From NCBI RefSeq assembly GCF_000960475.2, contig NZ_JZDQ02000031.1, forward strand, positions 1-64,000: a DNA stretch of 64,000 nt. The letters run 5' to 3'. Below, piece by piece: positions 1 to 8,998 of this stretch; position 1 is the first letter of the stretch, and each line of letters starts with the position of its first letter. A program made the translations under genes and the position numbers. This DNA comes from Nocardioides luteus. Lineage in GTDB: Bacteria; Actinomycetota; Actinomycetes; Propionibacteriales; Nocardioidaceae. The notes beneath the pieces are model-generated. The model was not told the origin of the DNA. It ran no database searches and worked only from the letters and a program-made list of their open reading frames with translations.

Positions 1-26
1 AGTCGGCTCGTCAGAACGAGCCGACT
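1..26 (-). terminator. Terminator hairpin after the aldolase gene
   Basis: Perfect 11-bp inverted repeat (AGTCGGCTCGT at 1-11, ACGAGCCGACT at 16-26) with a 4-nt loop, 10 nt beyond the leftward aldolase stop codon. The window edge hides any T-run. Confidence 0.7.
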
Positions 27-36
27 CGACGAGGGG

Positions 37-870
37 TCAGGTGGTGATGAGGGTGAGCAGGCGGGCGGCCTCGGTGGCCATGGCGTCTCGGCCGGGGCCG
101 AGGTAGCGCCGCTGGTCGACCAGCGCGGGATCGGCACCGAGGGTCTCGCGGACCGCGGCGGTGAAGGCCTTGTTGAGCTGGGTCGCGACGTTGATCTTCG
201 TCATCCCGGCGGTGATGGCCGACCTCAGGCCTGCGTCGCTCACGCCGGACGAGCCGTGGAGGACGAGGGGCACCGGGACCGTGCGCCGGAGCTGCGCGAT
301 CAGCGCCTCGTCCAGGGCCGCGTCGCGGGTGGTCATCTTGTGGCTCGAGCCGACCGCGACGGCGAGGGCGTCGACGCCGGTGCCGGCGACGAAGGCGGCG
401 GCTTCCTCCGGGTCGGTGCGTACGCCGGGTGCGTGGACGCCGTTCTTGCCGCCGACCTCGCCCAGCTCGGCCTCGACGTGGGCGCCGCGGTCGTGGCAGC
501 GGCGGACGACGGCAGCGGTGCGGGCGAGGTTCTCCTCGTAGGACAGCTGGGAGGCGTCGTACATCACCGACGAGAAGCCGAGGTCGACCGCGATCGCGAC
601 CAGGCGCTCGTCGGTCGCGTGGTCCAGGTGGAGCGAGATCGGCATCGCGGCGTTCGACGCGACCGCGATCGCGGCCTGGGCCAGCGGGGCCAGGCCACCG
701 TGGTAGCGCACCGCGTTCTCGCTGATCTGCACGATGACCGGCCGGTTCGCGGTCTCGGCGCCGGCCGCGATCGCCTCGACGGTCTCCAGGTTGATCGCGT
801 TGAAGGCGGCGACACCGCGGCCTTCCGCATAGGCCGTGCTGACGAGCGAGGCAGTGGTGGCGAGGGTCAT
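37..870 (-). CDS. Class II fructose-bisphosphate aldolase family protein
   Basis: Predicted 277-residue zinc-dependent class II aldolase, cytosolic, which cleaves or condenses ketose bisphosphates with dihydroxyacetone phosphate. Family signatures are visible: HLDH at residues 81-84 (catalytic Asp83, zinc His84), GSSHK with His177, and LHGSSG with His205. The length fits the short FBA/GatY/KbaY group, so the substrate could be fructose- or tagatose-bisphosphate; sequence alone does not decide. The ATG at 868-870 is chosen because the family N-terminus begins there, and the longer reading frame runs back into a repeat-rich non-coding region. The gene follows typA in the same direction, but terminator-like hairpins lie between them, so it probably has its own promoter in 871-1063. 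Confidence 0.85.
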   Translation of the reverse strand: MTLATTASLVSTAYAEGRGVAAFNAINLETVEAIAAGAETANRPVIVQISENAVRYHGGLAPLAQAAIAVASNAAMPISLHLDHATDERLVAIAVDLGFSSVMYDASQLSYEENLARTAAVVRRCHDRGAHVEAELGEVGGKNGVHAPGVRTDPEEAAAFVAGTGVDALAVAVGSSHKMTTRDAALDEALIAQLRRTVPVPLVLHGSSGVSDAGLRSAITAGMTKINVATQLNKAFTAAVRETLGADPALVDQRRYLGPGRDAMATEAARLLTLITT

Positions 871-911
871 AGGTGTTCCTGTCCAAGGTGCGAGGCGTGG
901 GCTCTTCTCGT

Positions 912-956
912 GAACACCGTGCCCGCGAACACCGTGCCCATGAACACCGTGCCCCG
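912..956. repeat. Three tandem 15-bp repeats upstream of the aldolase
   Basis: GAACACCGTGCCC followed by two variable bases occurs three times in a row (912-926, 927-941, 942-956), directly upstream of the leftward aldolase gene. It could be a multi-site operator or a slippage array; no inverted copy is present. Confidence 0.75.
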
Positions 957-974
957 AAACAGTTGGTTCGGATG

Positions 975-1035
975 GCCTACGCCAGTTGGCGCGACCTTGT
1001 GAATCGATCACAAGGTCAGGCCGACTGCCGTAGGC
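975..1035. repeat. Large imperfect palindrome (28-nt arms, 5-nt loop)
   Basis: Arms 975-1002 and 1008-1035 pair with about four mismatches. The inner GACCTTGTGA / TCACAAGGTC part is perfect around ATCGA, and the outer GCCTAC / GTAGGC part is also perfect. It lies between the typA terminator and the aldolase promoter region. The inner box resembles a CRP site but has a 5-nt, not 6-nt, spacer. An operator or a structured transcript end are both possible. Confidence 0.7.
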
Positions 1036-1063
1036 GACGACTACGGGTGGTGTGGATGCACAG

Positions 1064-1096
1064 CGGCCGCCGACTCCCTGGGAGGGTCGGCGGCCG
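1064..1096 (-). terminator. typA terminator hairpin
   Basis: CGGCCGCCGA at 1064-1073 pairs with TCGGCGGCCG at 1087-1096, 15 nt after the leftward typA stop codon. The stem is GC-rich and no clear T-run is seen. Confidence 0.7.
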
Positions 1097-1111
1097 TCGT
1101 ACGAGCCGTGG

Positions 1112-3001
<1,890 letters not shown>

Positions 3002-3087
3002 GTGCGAAGCGGCTCGATTTCTGGCGCGGGACGGGACGACTGATCTTATCCGCCGCGACCTCCTTGACCCGCATCCGGAGATGACGC

Positions 3088-4395
3088 TTGGCTGAACCCA
3101 TGACTTCTCGGAAACACGTCTGCCACATCGTGCCCCCCTACCTGATGCAGCGGCTCGACCCCGGTCGTCTCGACCAGGACAACGGTTTCCGTGCCGCACG
3201 GGAAGAGCACCTGGCCAGGGTTCTCGCCCAGGTGCCCGCCCCCGAAGCCGGCGGCACGGCTGCGGAGGTGGGGGACTGGACCGTCTACACGGCCGGCAAC
3301 GGCACCGACCTCCCCGGTGAGAAGGTGCGCGCCGCGGGTGAGCCCGAGTCGGGTGACGAGAGCGTCGACGAGGCCGCGACCGGCATCACCGGCTCGCTGG
3401 CCCTCTTCGAGGAGGTCTACGGCCGCGACTCCTATGACGGCCGGGGCGCCGAGGTCGTGATGACCGTCCACTACGACCGCGACTACGCCAACGCCTTCTG
3501 GGACGGCACCCAGCTGGTCTTCGGGGACGGCGACGGCAAGATCTTCCAGCGCTTCACCAAGGCCGTCGACGTGATCGGCCACGAGCTCTCCCACGCGGTC
3601 ACCGAGCACACCGCCGGCCTCGTCTACCAGGGACAGCCCGGTGCGCTCAACGAGTCGATGTCGGACGTGTTCGGCTCCTGTCTCAAGCAGCGGCTTCTCG
3701 GTCAGAGCGCCGAGGAGGCCGACTGGATCATCGGCCAGGGCCTCTTCACCGAGTCGGTCCAGGGCGTCGGGCTGCGGAACATGCTCGAGCCCGGGACCGC
3801 CTACGACGACCCCGAGCTGGGCAAGGACCCGCAGCCGGCGCACATGGACGACATCTACGACGGCACCGACGACAACGGTGGCGTCCACATCAACTCCGGC
3901 ATCCCCAACCGCGCCTTCGCCCTCGCCGCCAAGGCGATCGGCGGCAGCTCGTGGGACGGCGCCGGCAAGATCTGGTACGCGGCGCTCACCGGCAGCGCCG
4001 TCACCACCGACACCGACTTCGCCGGCTTCGCCGCGGCCACGATCGCGGCGGCCGGCGAGCATGCCGAGGCGGTCACCACCGCCTGGTCCGAGGTCGGCGT
4101 CACCCCGGCGTCAGAGGCCCCCGCCACCGACGGTGAGGCGCCGACCGTGGTGAGGGTGCGTCGCAGCGGCGGTTTCCTGGGACGTACGAAGGAGGGGGTC
4201 GCCGAGCTGGCGCCCTCGGCCGCCGGGGTGGCCACCGTGCGCAACCTGCTCGCCGGGGGCGGGGCACCGTCGAAGCCGAAGGGTGCCGACCGTTACATCT
4301 ACGAGTTCGAGGTCGACGGCCGGAGCGTCGTCGTGCACGAGGGCGACCTGACCCCCGACCTGCACGCCCTCGCCGACGAGCTGCTGGAGAAGTAG
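3088..4395 (+). CDS. Protealysin-like M4 metallopeptidase with C-terminal emfourin-like domain
   Basis: 435-residue zinc protease of the thermolysin (M4) family. It has no signal peptide, and the N-terminus carries the short protealysin-type propeptide motif HxVPPYL. Zinc and catalytic residues are visible: HELSH at 165-169, Glu189 in NESMSDVFG, and His267 in HINSG. After the protease domain a Pro/Thr-rich linker leads to residues about 350-435, beginning VVRVRRSGGF, which resemble emfourin, the protein inhibitor usually encoded next to protealysin. Start choice: TTG at 3088 has GGAGA 8 nt upstream; an ATG at 3100 would remove four residues. It converges with the racemase, leaving only 3 bp. 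The emfourin assignment is by motif recall and not by search. Confidence 0.85.
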   Translation: MAEPMTSRKHVCHIVPPYLMQRLDPGRLDQDNGFRAAREEHLARVLAQVPAPEAGGTAAEVGDWTVYTAGNGTDLPGEKVRAAGEPESGDESVDEAATGITGSLALFEEVYGRDSYDGRGAEVVMTVHYDRDYANAFWDGTQLVFGDGDGKIFQRFTKAVDVIGHELSHAVTEHTAGLVYQGQPGALNESMSDVFGSCLKQRLLGQSAEEADWIIGQGLFTESVQGVGLRNMLEPGTAYDDPELGKDPQPAHMDDIYDGTDDNGGVHINSGIPNRAFALAAKAIGGSSWDGAGKIWYAALTGSAVTTDTDFAGFAAATIAAAGEHAEAVTTAWSEVGVTPASEAPATDGEAPTVVRVRRSGGFLGRTKEGVAELAPSAAGVATVRNLLAGGGAPSKPKGADRYIYEFEVDGRSVVVHEGDLTPDLHALADELLEK

Positions 4396-4398
4396 CTG

Positions 4399-5091
4399 CT
4401 AAGCGGGCAGGGCGTGGTTGAGCGCGGCCTCGACGTGCACGGTGATGGCGTCGAGGATGGGTACGTCGACGTCGCTGGGCCGCACCAGGAGGCTGAGCTC
4501 GGAGGCACCGAGGATGACGCCGTCGGAGCCGGCGTCCCACAGCTCGTGGACGACCTCGAGGACGCGCTTGCGTGAGCCCGGCACGACGTTCCGGTGGACG
4601 AGCTCCTCGTAGATGATCGAGTCGAGCATCTCGATGTGGAGGGTGTCGGGCAGGTTGACGTCGACGCCGTGGTCGGAGATCCGCTGCGCGAAGAAGTCGT
4701 TCTCCACGGTGTAGCGGGTGGCGAGGAAGCCGGCCTTGGTGATGCCGAGCTCCTTGGCCTTCGCGGCGAGCACGTCGGCCAGGTGCAGCACCGGTACGTC
4801 GACGGCGGCCGCCACCTCGTCGTAGACCTTGTGGAACGTGGTGGTGCACATCAGGATCAGGTCGGCGCCGCCGGCGACCACGCTCTTCGCGGAGGCGACC
4901 AGGATCTCGGCGACCTGGTCCCAGGCCTCCTTCTCCTGCAGCGCCGTCAGCTCGGCCAGGTCGACGGAGGCCAGCACGATCTTGGCGGAGTGGAGACCGC
5001 CGAGCCGCTCCTGGACGCCCTTGTTGAGTCCCTCGTAGTAAGCGGCTGTGCTTTCCCAGCTCATGCCGCCGATGAGTCCGATCGTCTGCAC
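4399..5091 (-). CDS. Aspartate/glutamate racemase family protein lacking the second catalytic cysteine
   Basis: 230-residue member of the cofactor-independent Asp/Glu racemase superfamily (YgeA-like). The N-terminal GLIGGMSWEST and the first catalytic region, MCTTTFHK with Cys82, are present. The second region, normally LGCTE, reads GVILGASE with Ala196, so the two-base proton-transfer pair is incomplete. It may be a one-handed racemase, an isomerase or lyase of the same fold, or inactive. GTG start at 5089-5091. It converges with the M4 protease gene; a promoter is expected in 5092-5150. Confidence 0.85.
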   Translation of the reverse strand: MQTIGLIGGMSWESTAAYYEGLNKGVQERLGGLHSAKIVLASVDLAELTALQEKEAWDQVAEILVASAKSVVAGGADLILMCTTTFHKVYDEVAAAVDVPVLHLADVLAAKAKELGITKAGFLATRYTVENDFFAQRISDHGVDVNLPDTLHIEMLDSIIYEELVHRNVVPGSRKRVLEVVHELWDAGSDGVILGASELSLLVRPSDVDVPILDAITVHVEAALNHALPA

Positions 5092-5165
5092 TGTTCGAGT
5101 GTGACACCGTCGGCTGCTGCGTACTGAATCCTCGGCGTCCCCGGGATGTGGACTAGACCAGGTCA

Positions 5166-5183
5166 GGGCCCGGATCGGGGCCC
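5166..5183 (-). terminator. Weak hairpin after the SDR gene
   Basis: GGGCCC at 5166-5171 can pair with GGGCCC at 5178-5183 just beyond the leftward SDR stop codon. The stem is short; weak evidence. Confidence 0.35.
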
Positions 5184-5184
5184 G

Positions 5185-5943
5185 TCAGCCTTCGCGGTGC
5201 ACCTTGTGCGGGGCGGCCTGGGCGCGCGGCTTGATGACCAGCTCGTCGATGTTGACGTGAGCCGGGCGGGTGGCCATCCAGACGATCGCGTCGGCGATGT
5301 CCTCGGCCACCAGCGGGTCCGCGACACCCTGGTAGACCGCGTCGGCCGCGGCCTTGTCGCCGCCGAGACGTACGAGCGAGAACTCCTCGGTCTGCACCAT
5401 GCCCGGGGCGATCTCCATGATCCGCACCGGCTGGTCGACGATCTCCAGGCGCAGTGCCTCGGTGACCGCCCGGGTGCCGAACTTGGCCGCGTTGTAGCCC
5501 GCGCCGCCCTCGTAGGCGCGCCGGCCGGCGATCGAGCCGACGTTGATGATCGCGCCGGCTCCGGAGGCGATCAGGGCGGGCAGCAGCGCCTTGGTCACGC
5601 GGGTCAGGCCGACCACGTTGACCTCGAACATCGCCTGCCACTTGGCCAGGTCGGCGTCGGCGACCTTGTCCACGCCGAAGGCGCCGCCGGCGTTGTTGAC
5701 CAGCAGGTCGAGACGGTCGCCCACCGCTTCGGCGAGCGCGGCGACGGAGTCGTCGGAGGTGACGTCGGTCGCGATCGCGGTGCCGCCGATCTCCGCTGCC
5801 AGGGCCTCGATCCGGTCGGCCCGGCGGGCGGCGAGGAAGACGTGGTAGCCCTCCTTGGCGAGCTGGCGAGCGGTGGCGGCGCCGATCCCGCTCGAGGCGC
5901 CGGTGACGACAGCGTTCTTGGAGACAGTGTTCTTGAGAGCCAC
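5185..5943 (-). CDS. SDR family NAD(P)-dependent oxidoreductase
   Basis: 252-residue classical short-chain dehydrogenase. The Rossmann motif TGASSGIG, the NNAG motif, a serine in NVGSIAG and the catalytic YNAAK (Tyr-x-x-x-Lys) are all present. It resembles the YdfG/serine 3-dehydrogenase group (APGMVQTEEF region), but the substrate cannot be read from sequence. The start is set at GTG 5943; an in-frame ATG at 5971-5973 would add 10 residues and is a real alternative. It is divergent from mshA; the intervening 135 bp holds the mshA sigma-R type promoter and the palindrome CGAAGATCTTCG at 5994-6005. Confidence 0.88.
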   Translation of the reverse strand: MALKNTVSKNAVVTGASSGIGAATARQLAKEGYHVFLAARRADRIEALAAEIGGTAIATDVTSDDSVAALAEAVGDRLDLLVNNAGGAFGVDKVADADLAKWQAMFEVNVVGLTRVTKALLPALIASGAGAIINVGSIAGRRAYEGGAGYNAAKFGTRAVTEALRLEIVDQPVRIMEIAPGMVQTEEFSLVRLGGDKAAADAVYQGVADPLVAEDIADAIVWMATRPAHVNIDELVIKPRAQAAPHKVHREG

Positions 5944-5993
5944 GGAGCCATTCTCTCGTGGGCCGCTCGACATTCGGCACCGGGTCCCACGAT

Positions 5994-6005
5994 CGAAGAT
6001 CTTCG
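5994..6005. promoter_or_regulatory. 12-bp perfect palindrome between SDR and mshA
   Basis: CGAAGATCTTCG, fully symmetric, lies just upstream of the mshA -35 element and near the SDR start. Possible operator; no regulator is assigned. Confidence 0.35.
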
Positions 6006-6012
6006 CGCCGGC

Positions 6013-6039
6013 GGGAATGACGAGCGGCATCAGCGTGTT
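6013..6039 (+). promoter_or_regulatory. Sigma-R/sigma-H type (thiol stress) promoter of mshA
   Basis: GGGAAT at 6013-6018 and GTT at 6037-6039 are separated by exactly 18 nt, matching the actinobacterial sigma-R consensus GGGAAT-N18-GTT. The expected transcript start lies about 33 nt before the mshA ATG. As I recall, mshA is a sigma-R target in Streptomyces, which agrees with this match. Confidence 0.75.
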
Positions 6040-6078
6040 GAGAACCTGGATTGGAACTCGACGAGCAAAGGGGCAGGC

Positions 6079-7335
6079 ATGATCCACCGCGTGGCGATGG
6101 TGAGTCTGCACACCTCTCCGCTCGACCAGCCCGGCACCGGCGACGCCGGCGGCATGAACGTCTACGTCCTCGAGCTCTCCCGGCGGCTGGCCACCCAGGG
6201 CATCGCGGTCGACATCTTCACGCGCGCGACCTCGTCGCGCCTGCCGCAGGTCGTCGAGGCGTACGACGGGGTGGCGGTCCACCACGTCCACGCCGGTCCG
6301 TTCGAGGGGCTGGCCAAGGGTGACCTTCCCGGGCAGCTGTGCACGTTCGCGCGTGAGGTGCTCCGCGCCGAGGCGTCCAACCCGCCGGGCTACTTCGACG
6401 CCGTGCACTCCCACTACTGGCTCTCCGGCCAGGTCGGGGCGCTCTCCCGCGACCGCTGGGGCGTGCCGCTGGTCCACTCCATGCACACGATGGCCAAGGT
6501 CAAGAACGAGGCGCTGGCCGAGGGTGACAGCCCCGAGCCCGAGGCGCGCGTGATCGGCGAGGAGCAGGTCGTCGACGCCGCCGACATGCTGATCGCCAAC
6601 ACCGACCTCGAGGCCAAGCAGCTGATCAACATGTACGACGCCGAGCCCGGTCGTGTCGCCGTCGTGCATCCCGGGGTCGACCTGCGGGTCTTCCGTCCGC
6701 GCGGGCGGGCCGCGGCGCGGGCCGCGCTCGGGCTCCCGGCTCGCGCCCACGTGCTCCTCTTCGCCGGTCGCATCCAGCCGCTGAAGGCGCCGGACGTCTT
6801 GCTGCGCGCCGCAGCGGTCATGCTCGCCCGCGACCCCTCGCTGCGCCGGTCGCTGGTGGTGCCGATCGTCGGTGGTCCCTCCGGCTCCGGTCTGGAGCAC
6901 CCGACCGGGCTCGCGGATCTCGCGCACGAGCTGGGCATATCCGACGTCGTCCGGTTCGTCCCGCCGGTGCGCCAGGACGAGCTCGCGCTCTGGTACTCCG
7001 CCGCCTCCGTCGTCGCCGTCCCCTCCTACAACGAGTCCTTCGGCCTGGTCGCCGTCGAGGCCCAGGCCTGCGGCACCCCGGTCGTCGCGGCCGCGGTCGG
7101 CGGTCTGACCACCGCGGTGCACCACGGCCGCAGCGGGCTCCTGGTCGACGGGCACGACCCGGCCCAGTGGGCCGACGCGCTCACCAACGCCATCTCGTCC
7201 CACTCGCGCTGGTCCGCCCTGGCCGACGGCGCCCGCGAACACGCCCAGGACTTCTCCTGGGATCTCACCGCACGCAATACGCTCGAGGTCTACGAAGAGG
7301 CCAAGATGCTGATGCGTGAGGAGCTGACAGCGTGA
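6079..7335 (+). CDS. mshA: D-inositol-3-phosphate glycosyltransferase (mycothiol biosynthesis)
   Basis: 418-residue GT4-family enzyme that catalyses the first step of mycothiol synthesis: it transfers N-acetylglucosamine from UDP-GlcNAc to 1L-inositol-1-phosphate. The N-terminal motif GGMNVYV, the nucleotide-sugar region FAGRIQPLKAPDVLL and the retaining-GT motif ESFGLVAVEAQACGTPVV are present. ATG 6079 is preceded by AAAGGGG with good spacing. The stop codon overlaps the ybjN-like start by 4 nt (GTGA), indicating translational coupling. The same pair (Rv0486-Rv0487) occurs in mycobacteria. A sigma-R type promoter upstream suggests induction by disulfide stress. Confidence 0.96.
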   Translation: MIHRVAMVSLHTSPLDQPGTGDAGGMNVYVLELSRRLATQGIAVDIFTRATSSRLPQVVEAYDGVAVHHVHAGPFEGLAKGDLPGQLCTFAREVLRAEASNPPGYFDAVHSHYWLSGQVGALSRDRWGVPLVHSMHTMAKVKNEALAEGDSPEPEARVIGEEQVVDAADMLIANTDLEAKQLINMYDAEPGRVAVVHPGVDLRVFRPRGRAAARAALGLPARAHVLLFAGRIQPLKAPDVLLRAAAVMLARDPSLRRSLVVPIVGGPSGSGLEHPTGLADLAHELGISDVVRFVPPVRQDELALWYSAASVVAVPSYNESFGLVAVEAQACGTPVVAAAVGGLTTAVHHGRSGLLVDGHDPAQWADALTNAISSHSRWSALADGAREHAQDFSWDLTARNTLEVYEEAKMLMREELTA

Positions 7336-7859
7336 GTGGTGCGCAGGATGAACGCGAAGACGTCGTACGCGGCTGGCTGAAGTCCAACGATCTGACCTGG
7401 GACGAGGCGTCGCTGCCGTCGGGCGACCTGGTCTTCTCGTTCTCGTTGCCGGGGGAGCGCAAGCTGCAGACGCCGGTCCGGCTCGACCTGGGGCAGCACG
7501 CACTGGGCGTGCATGCCTTCGTCTGCCGCCGCCCCGACGAGAACTTCGAGACCGTCTACCGCTGGCTGCTCGAGCGCAACCTGCGGCTCTACGGGGTGGC
7601 GTTCGGGATCGACCGGCTCGGCGACATCTACCTCGACGGCCGGCTGCCGCTGGCGATGGTCTCGAGCGACGAGCTCGACCGGCTGCTCGGCTCGGTCCTG
7701 ACGTACGCGGACGAGTCCTTCAACACCATCCTCGAGCTCGGCTTCGCCTCCTCGATCCGCAAGGAGTGGGAGTGGCGCAAGCTGCGTGGTGAGTCCACCG
7801 CCAACCTCGAGGCGTTCCGGGGTTGGCTCGAGGCCGGCGAGGACGAGGCGAAGGACTAA
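7332..7859 (+). CDS. YbjN domain-containing protein
   Basis: 175-residue soluble protein of the YbjN family, which shares the fold of type III secretion chaperones; its molecular role in actinobacteria is unknown. The sequence shows the alternating strand/helix pattern and the family-like segment DENFETVYRWLLERN. The GTG start overlaps the mshA stop codon, so it is almost certainly co-translated with mshA, and the linkage is conserved in mycobacteria (Rv0487 position). A chaperone-like function linked to mycothiol is only an inference from context. Its stop overlaps that of the convergent DMT gene. Confidence 0.85.
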   Translation: MSGAQDEREDVVRGWLKSNDLTWDEASLPSGDLVFSFSLPGERKLQTPVRLDLGQHALGVHAFVCRRPDENFETVYRWLLERNLRLYGVAFGIDRLGDIYLDGRLPLAMVSSDELDRLLGSVLTYADESFNTILELGFASSIRKEWEWRKLRGESTANLEAFRGWLEAGEDEAKD

Positions 7860-8782
7860 CGCGGCTGGCGGCGGGTGATCAGCACACCCGCGATGCACAT
7901 CGCGCCACCGAGGAAAGCGAGCGCGGGCGGCACCTCGTCGAGCAGCAGCCAGGCCATCAGCGCGGTGATGAACGGGACCAGGAACGTGGTCTGCGCGAAC
8001 TTGCCCGCGTCGGAGTGGGAGAGCGCGTAAGCCCAGGTCACGAACGCCAGGGCGCTCGGGAAGAGGCCCAGGTAGACGATCCAGCCGAGGTTGGTCGCGC
8101 TGATGTCGGGGATGGTCGTGGCCAGCTCGCCGGCCCAGGGCAGGCAGACGACGAGGCCGACCGTGGCGTACCAGAACGTCAGCAGCAGCGCGCTCATCGT
8201 CGGCAGCAGCTTCTTCTGGGTGAGCACGCCGACCGCGAAGGTGAGCGCCGCGACGACCGAGAGCGCGACGCCGATCCAGTCGCCGGTGTCACCGTTGGCC
8301 GAGGCGCGGCCGATGACGACCACACCCGCGAACCCGACGCCGGTGCCGATCAGGATCCACCTGTGGATCCGCTCCTTGAGCACGAGCCCCGCCAGCAGCG
8401 CCACCACGATCGGTCCGACCTGCACGATCAGCGCGGCCGTGGCCGCATCGATCCGGCGCTCGGACTCGTTGAGCGCCAGGTTGTAGATCCCCAGCCACGA
8501 CGCACCGCCCAGCGCGACCAGCGGCCACTCCCGCCGCGTCGGCAGCCGGAACCCGCCCTTGATCGCGAGGTAGACACCCAGCGCCGCCACCATCACCTCC
8601 AGGCGTCCCAGCGACAGGCTCCCCGGCGGCACCGAGTCGCCGAGATGGCGGATCCCCACGAACGCCGACGCCCACAGCACCAGCGTGATCCCGCAGGCCA
8701 CCAGTGGCTTCCAGAGCGGTGTCGTCGTCGCGGGTGCGGGTGTCGGTGCGGGTGTGGGGGTGGAGCCGATCGTCGTCGTCAC
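7856..8782 (-). CDS. EamA/DMT family transporter
   Basis: 308-residue inner-membrane protein with about ten hydrophobic helices in two repeated EamA halves (roughly residues 30-155 and 165-305), typical of drug/metabolite exporters of the RhaT/YdcZ superfamily. The extreme N-terminus is a Thr/Pro/Ala low-complexity stretch. Substrate unknown. Its stop codon overlaps the ybjN-like stop (convergent, 4 bp). The ATG at 8780-8782 is used. The 216-bp gap upstream, towards the GlxA-type gene, carries the three-plus-three repeat array. Confidence 0.88.
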   Translation of the reverse strand: MTTTIGSTPTPAPTPAPATTTPLWKPLVACGITLVLWASAFVGIRHLGDSVPPGSLSLGRLEVMVAALGVYLAIKGGFRLPTRREWPLVALGGASWLGIYNLALNESERRIDAATAALIVQVGPIVVALLAGLVLKERIHRWILIGTGVGFAGVVVIGRASANGDTGDWIGVALSVVAALTFAVGVLTQKKLLPTMSALLLTFWYATVGLVVCLPWAGELATTIPDISATNLGWIVYLGLFPSALAFVTWAYALSHSDAGKFAQTTFLVPFITALMAWLLLDEVPPALAFLGGAMCIAGVLITRRQPR

Positions 8783-8862
8783 GGTAAAAGGCTAAAGACC
8801 AATACGCATCCGGGCGAGCGGATAACGGTCATCGATGTTCGACATCCCGCCATCCCGCTCCC

Positions 8863-8990
8863 GCCGAGGCGTCACCCGCGTCGCCCGAGACGTCACCCGC
8901 GTCGCCCGAGACGTCAATCGCTGCCCATTCGGCCGACCGGGGTGACGCTTCGGCCGACGGGGGTGACGCTTCGGCCGAGGGGTGACGCTG
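8863..8990. repeat. Repeat array A: three direct then three inverted 21-nt units
   Basis: Units related to GCCGAGGCGTCACCCGCGTCG occur at 8863-8883, 8884-8904 and 8905-8925. Three reverse-complement copies follow to about 8990 (GGGGTGACGCTTCGGCCGA type). The array follows the leftward GlxA-type stop and precedes the DMT start region. It can fold into several alternative hairpins. A relative of the same unit occurs at 34958-35053. Confidence 0.85.
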
Positions 8991-8998
8991 CTGAGTGG

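Noticed and set aside
1000..1017. CRP binding site in the palindrome upstream of the aldolase
   Set aside because: The half-sites TGTGA and TCACA are 5 nt apart, not 6, and the symmetry extends much further than a CRP box.
8863..8990. CRISPR array
   Set aside because: Units are contiguous or nearly so, have no spacers of uniform length, and half are inverted; no cas genes are nearby.
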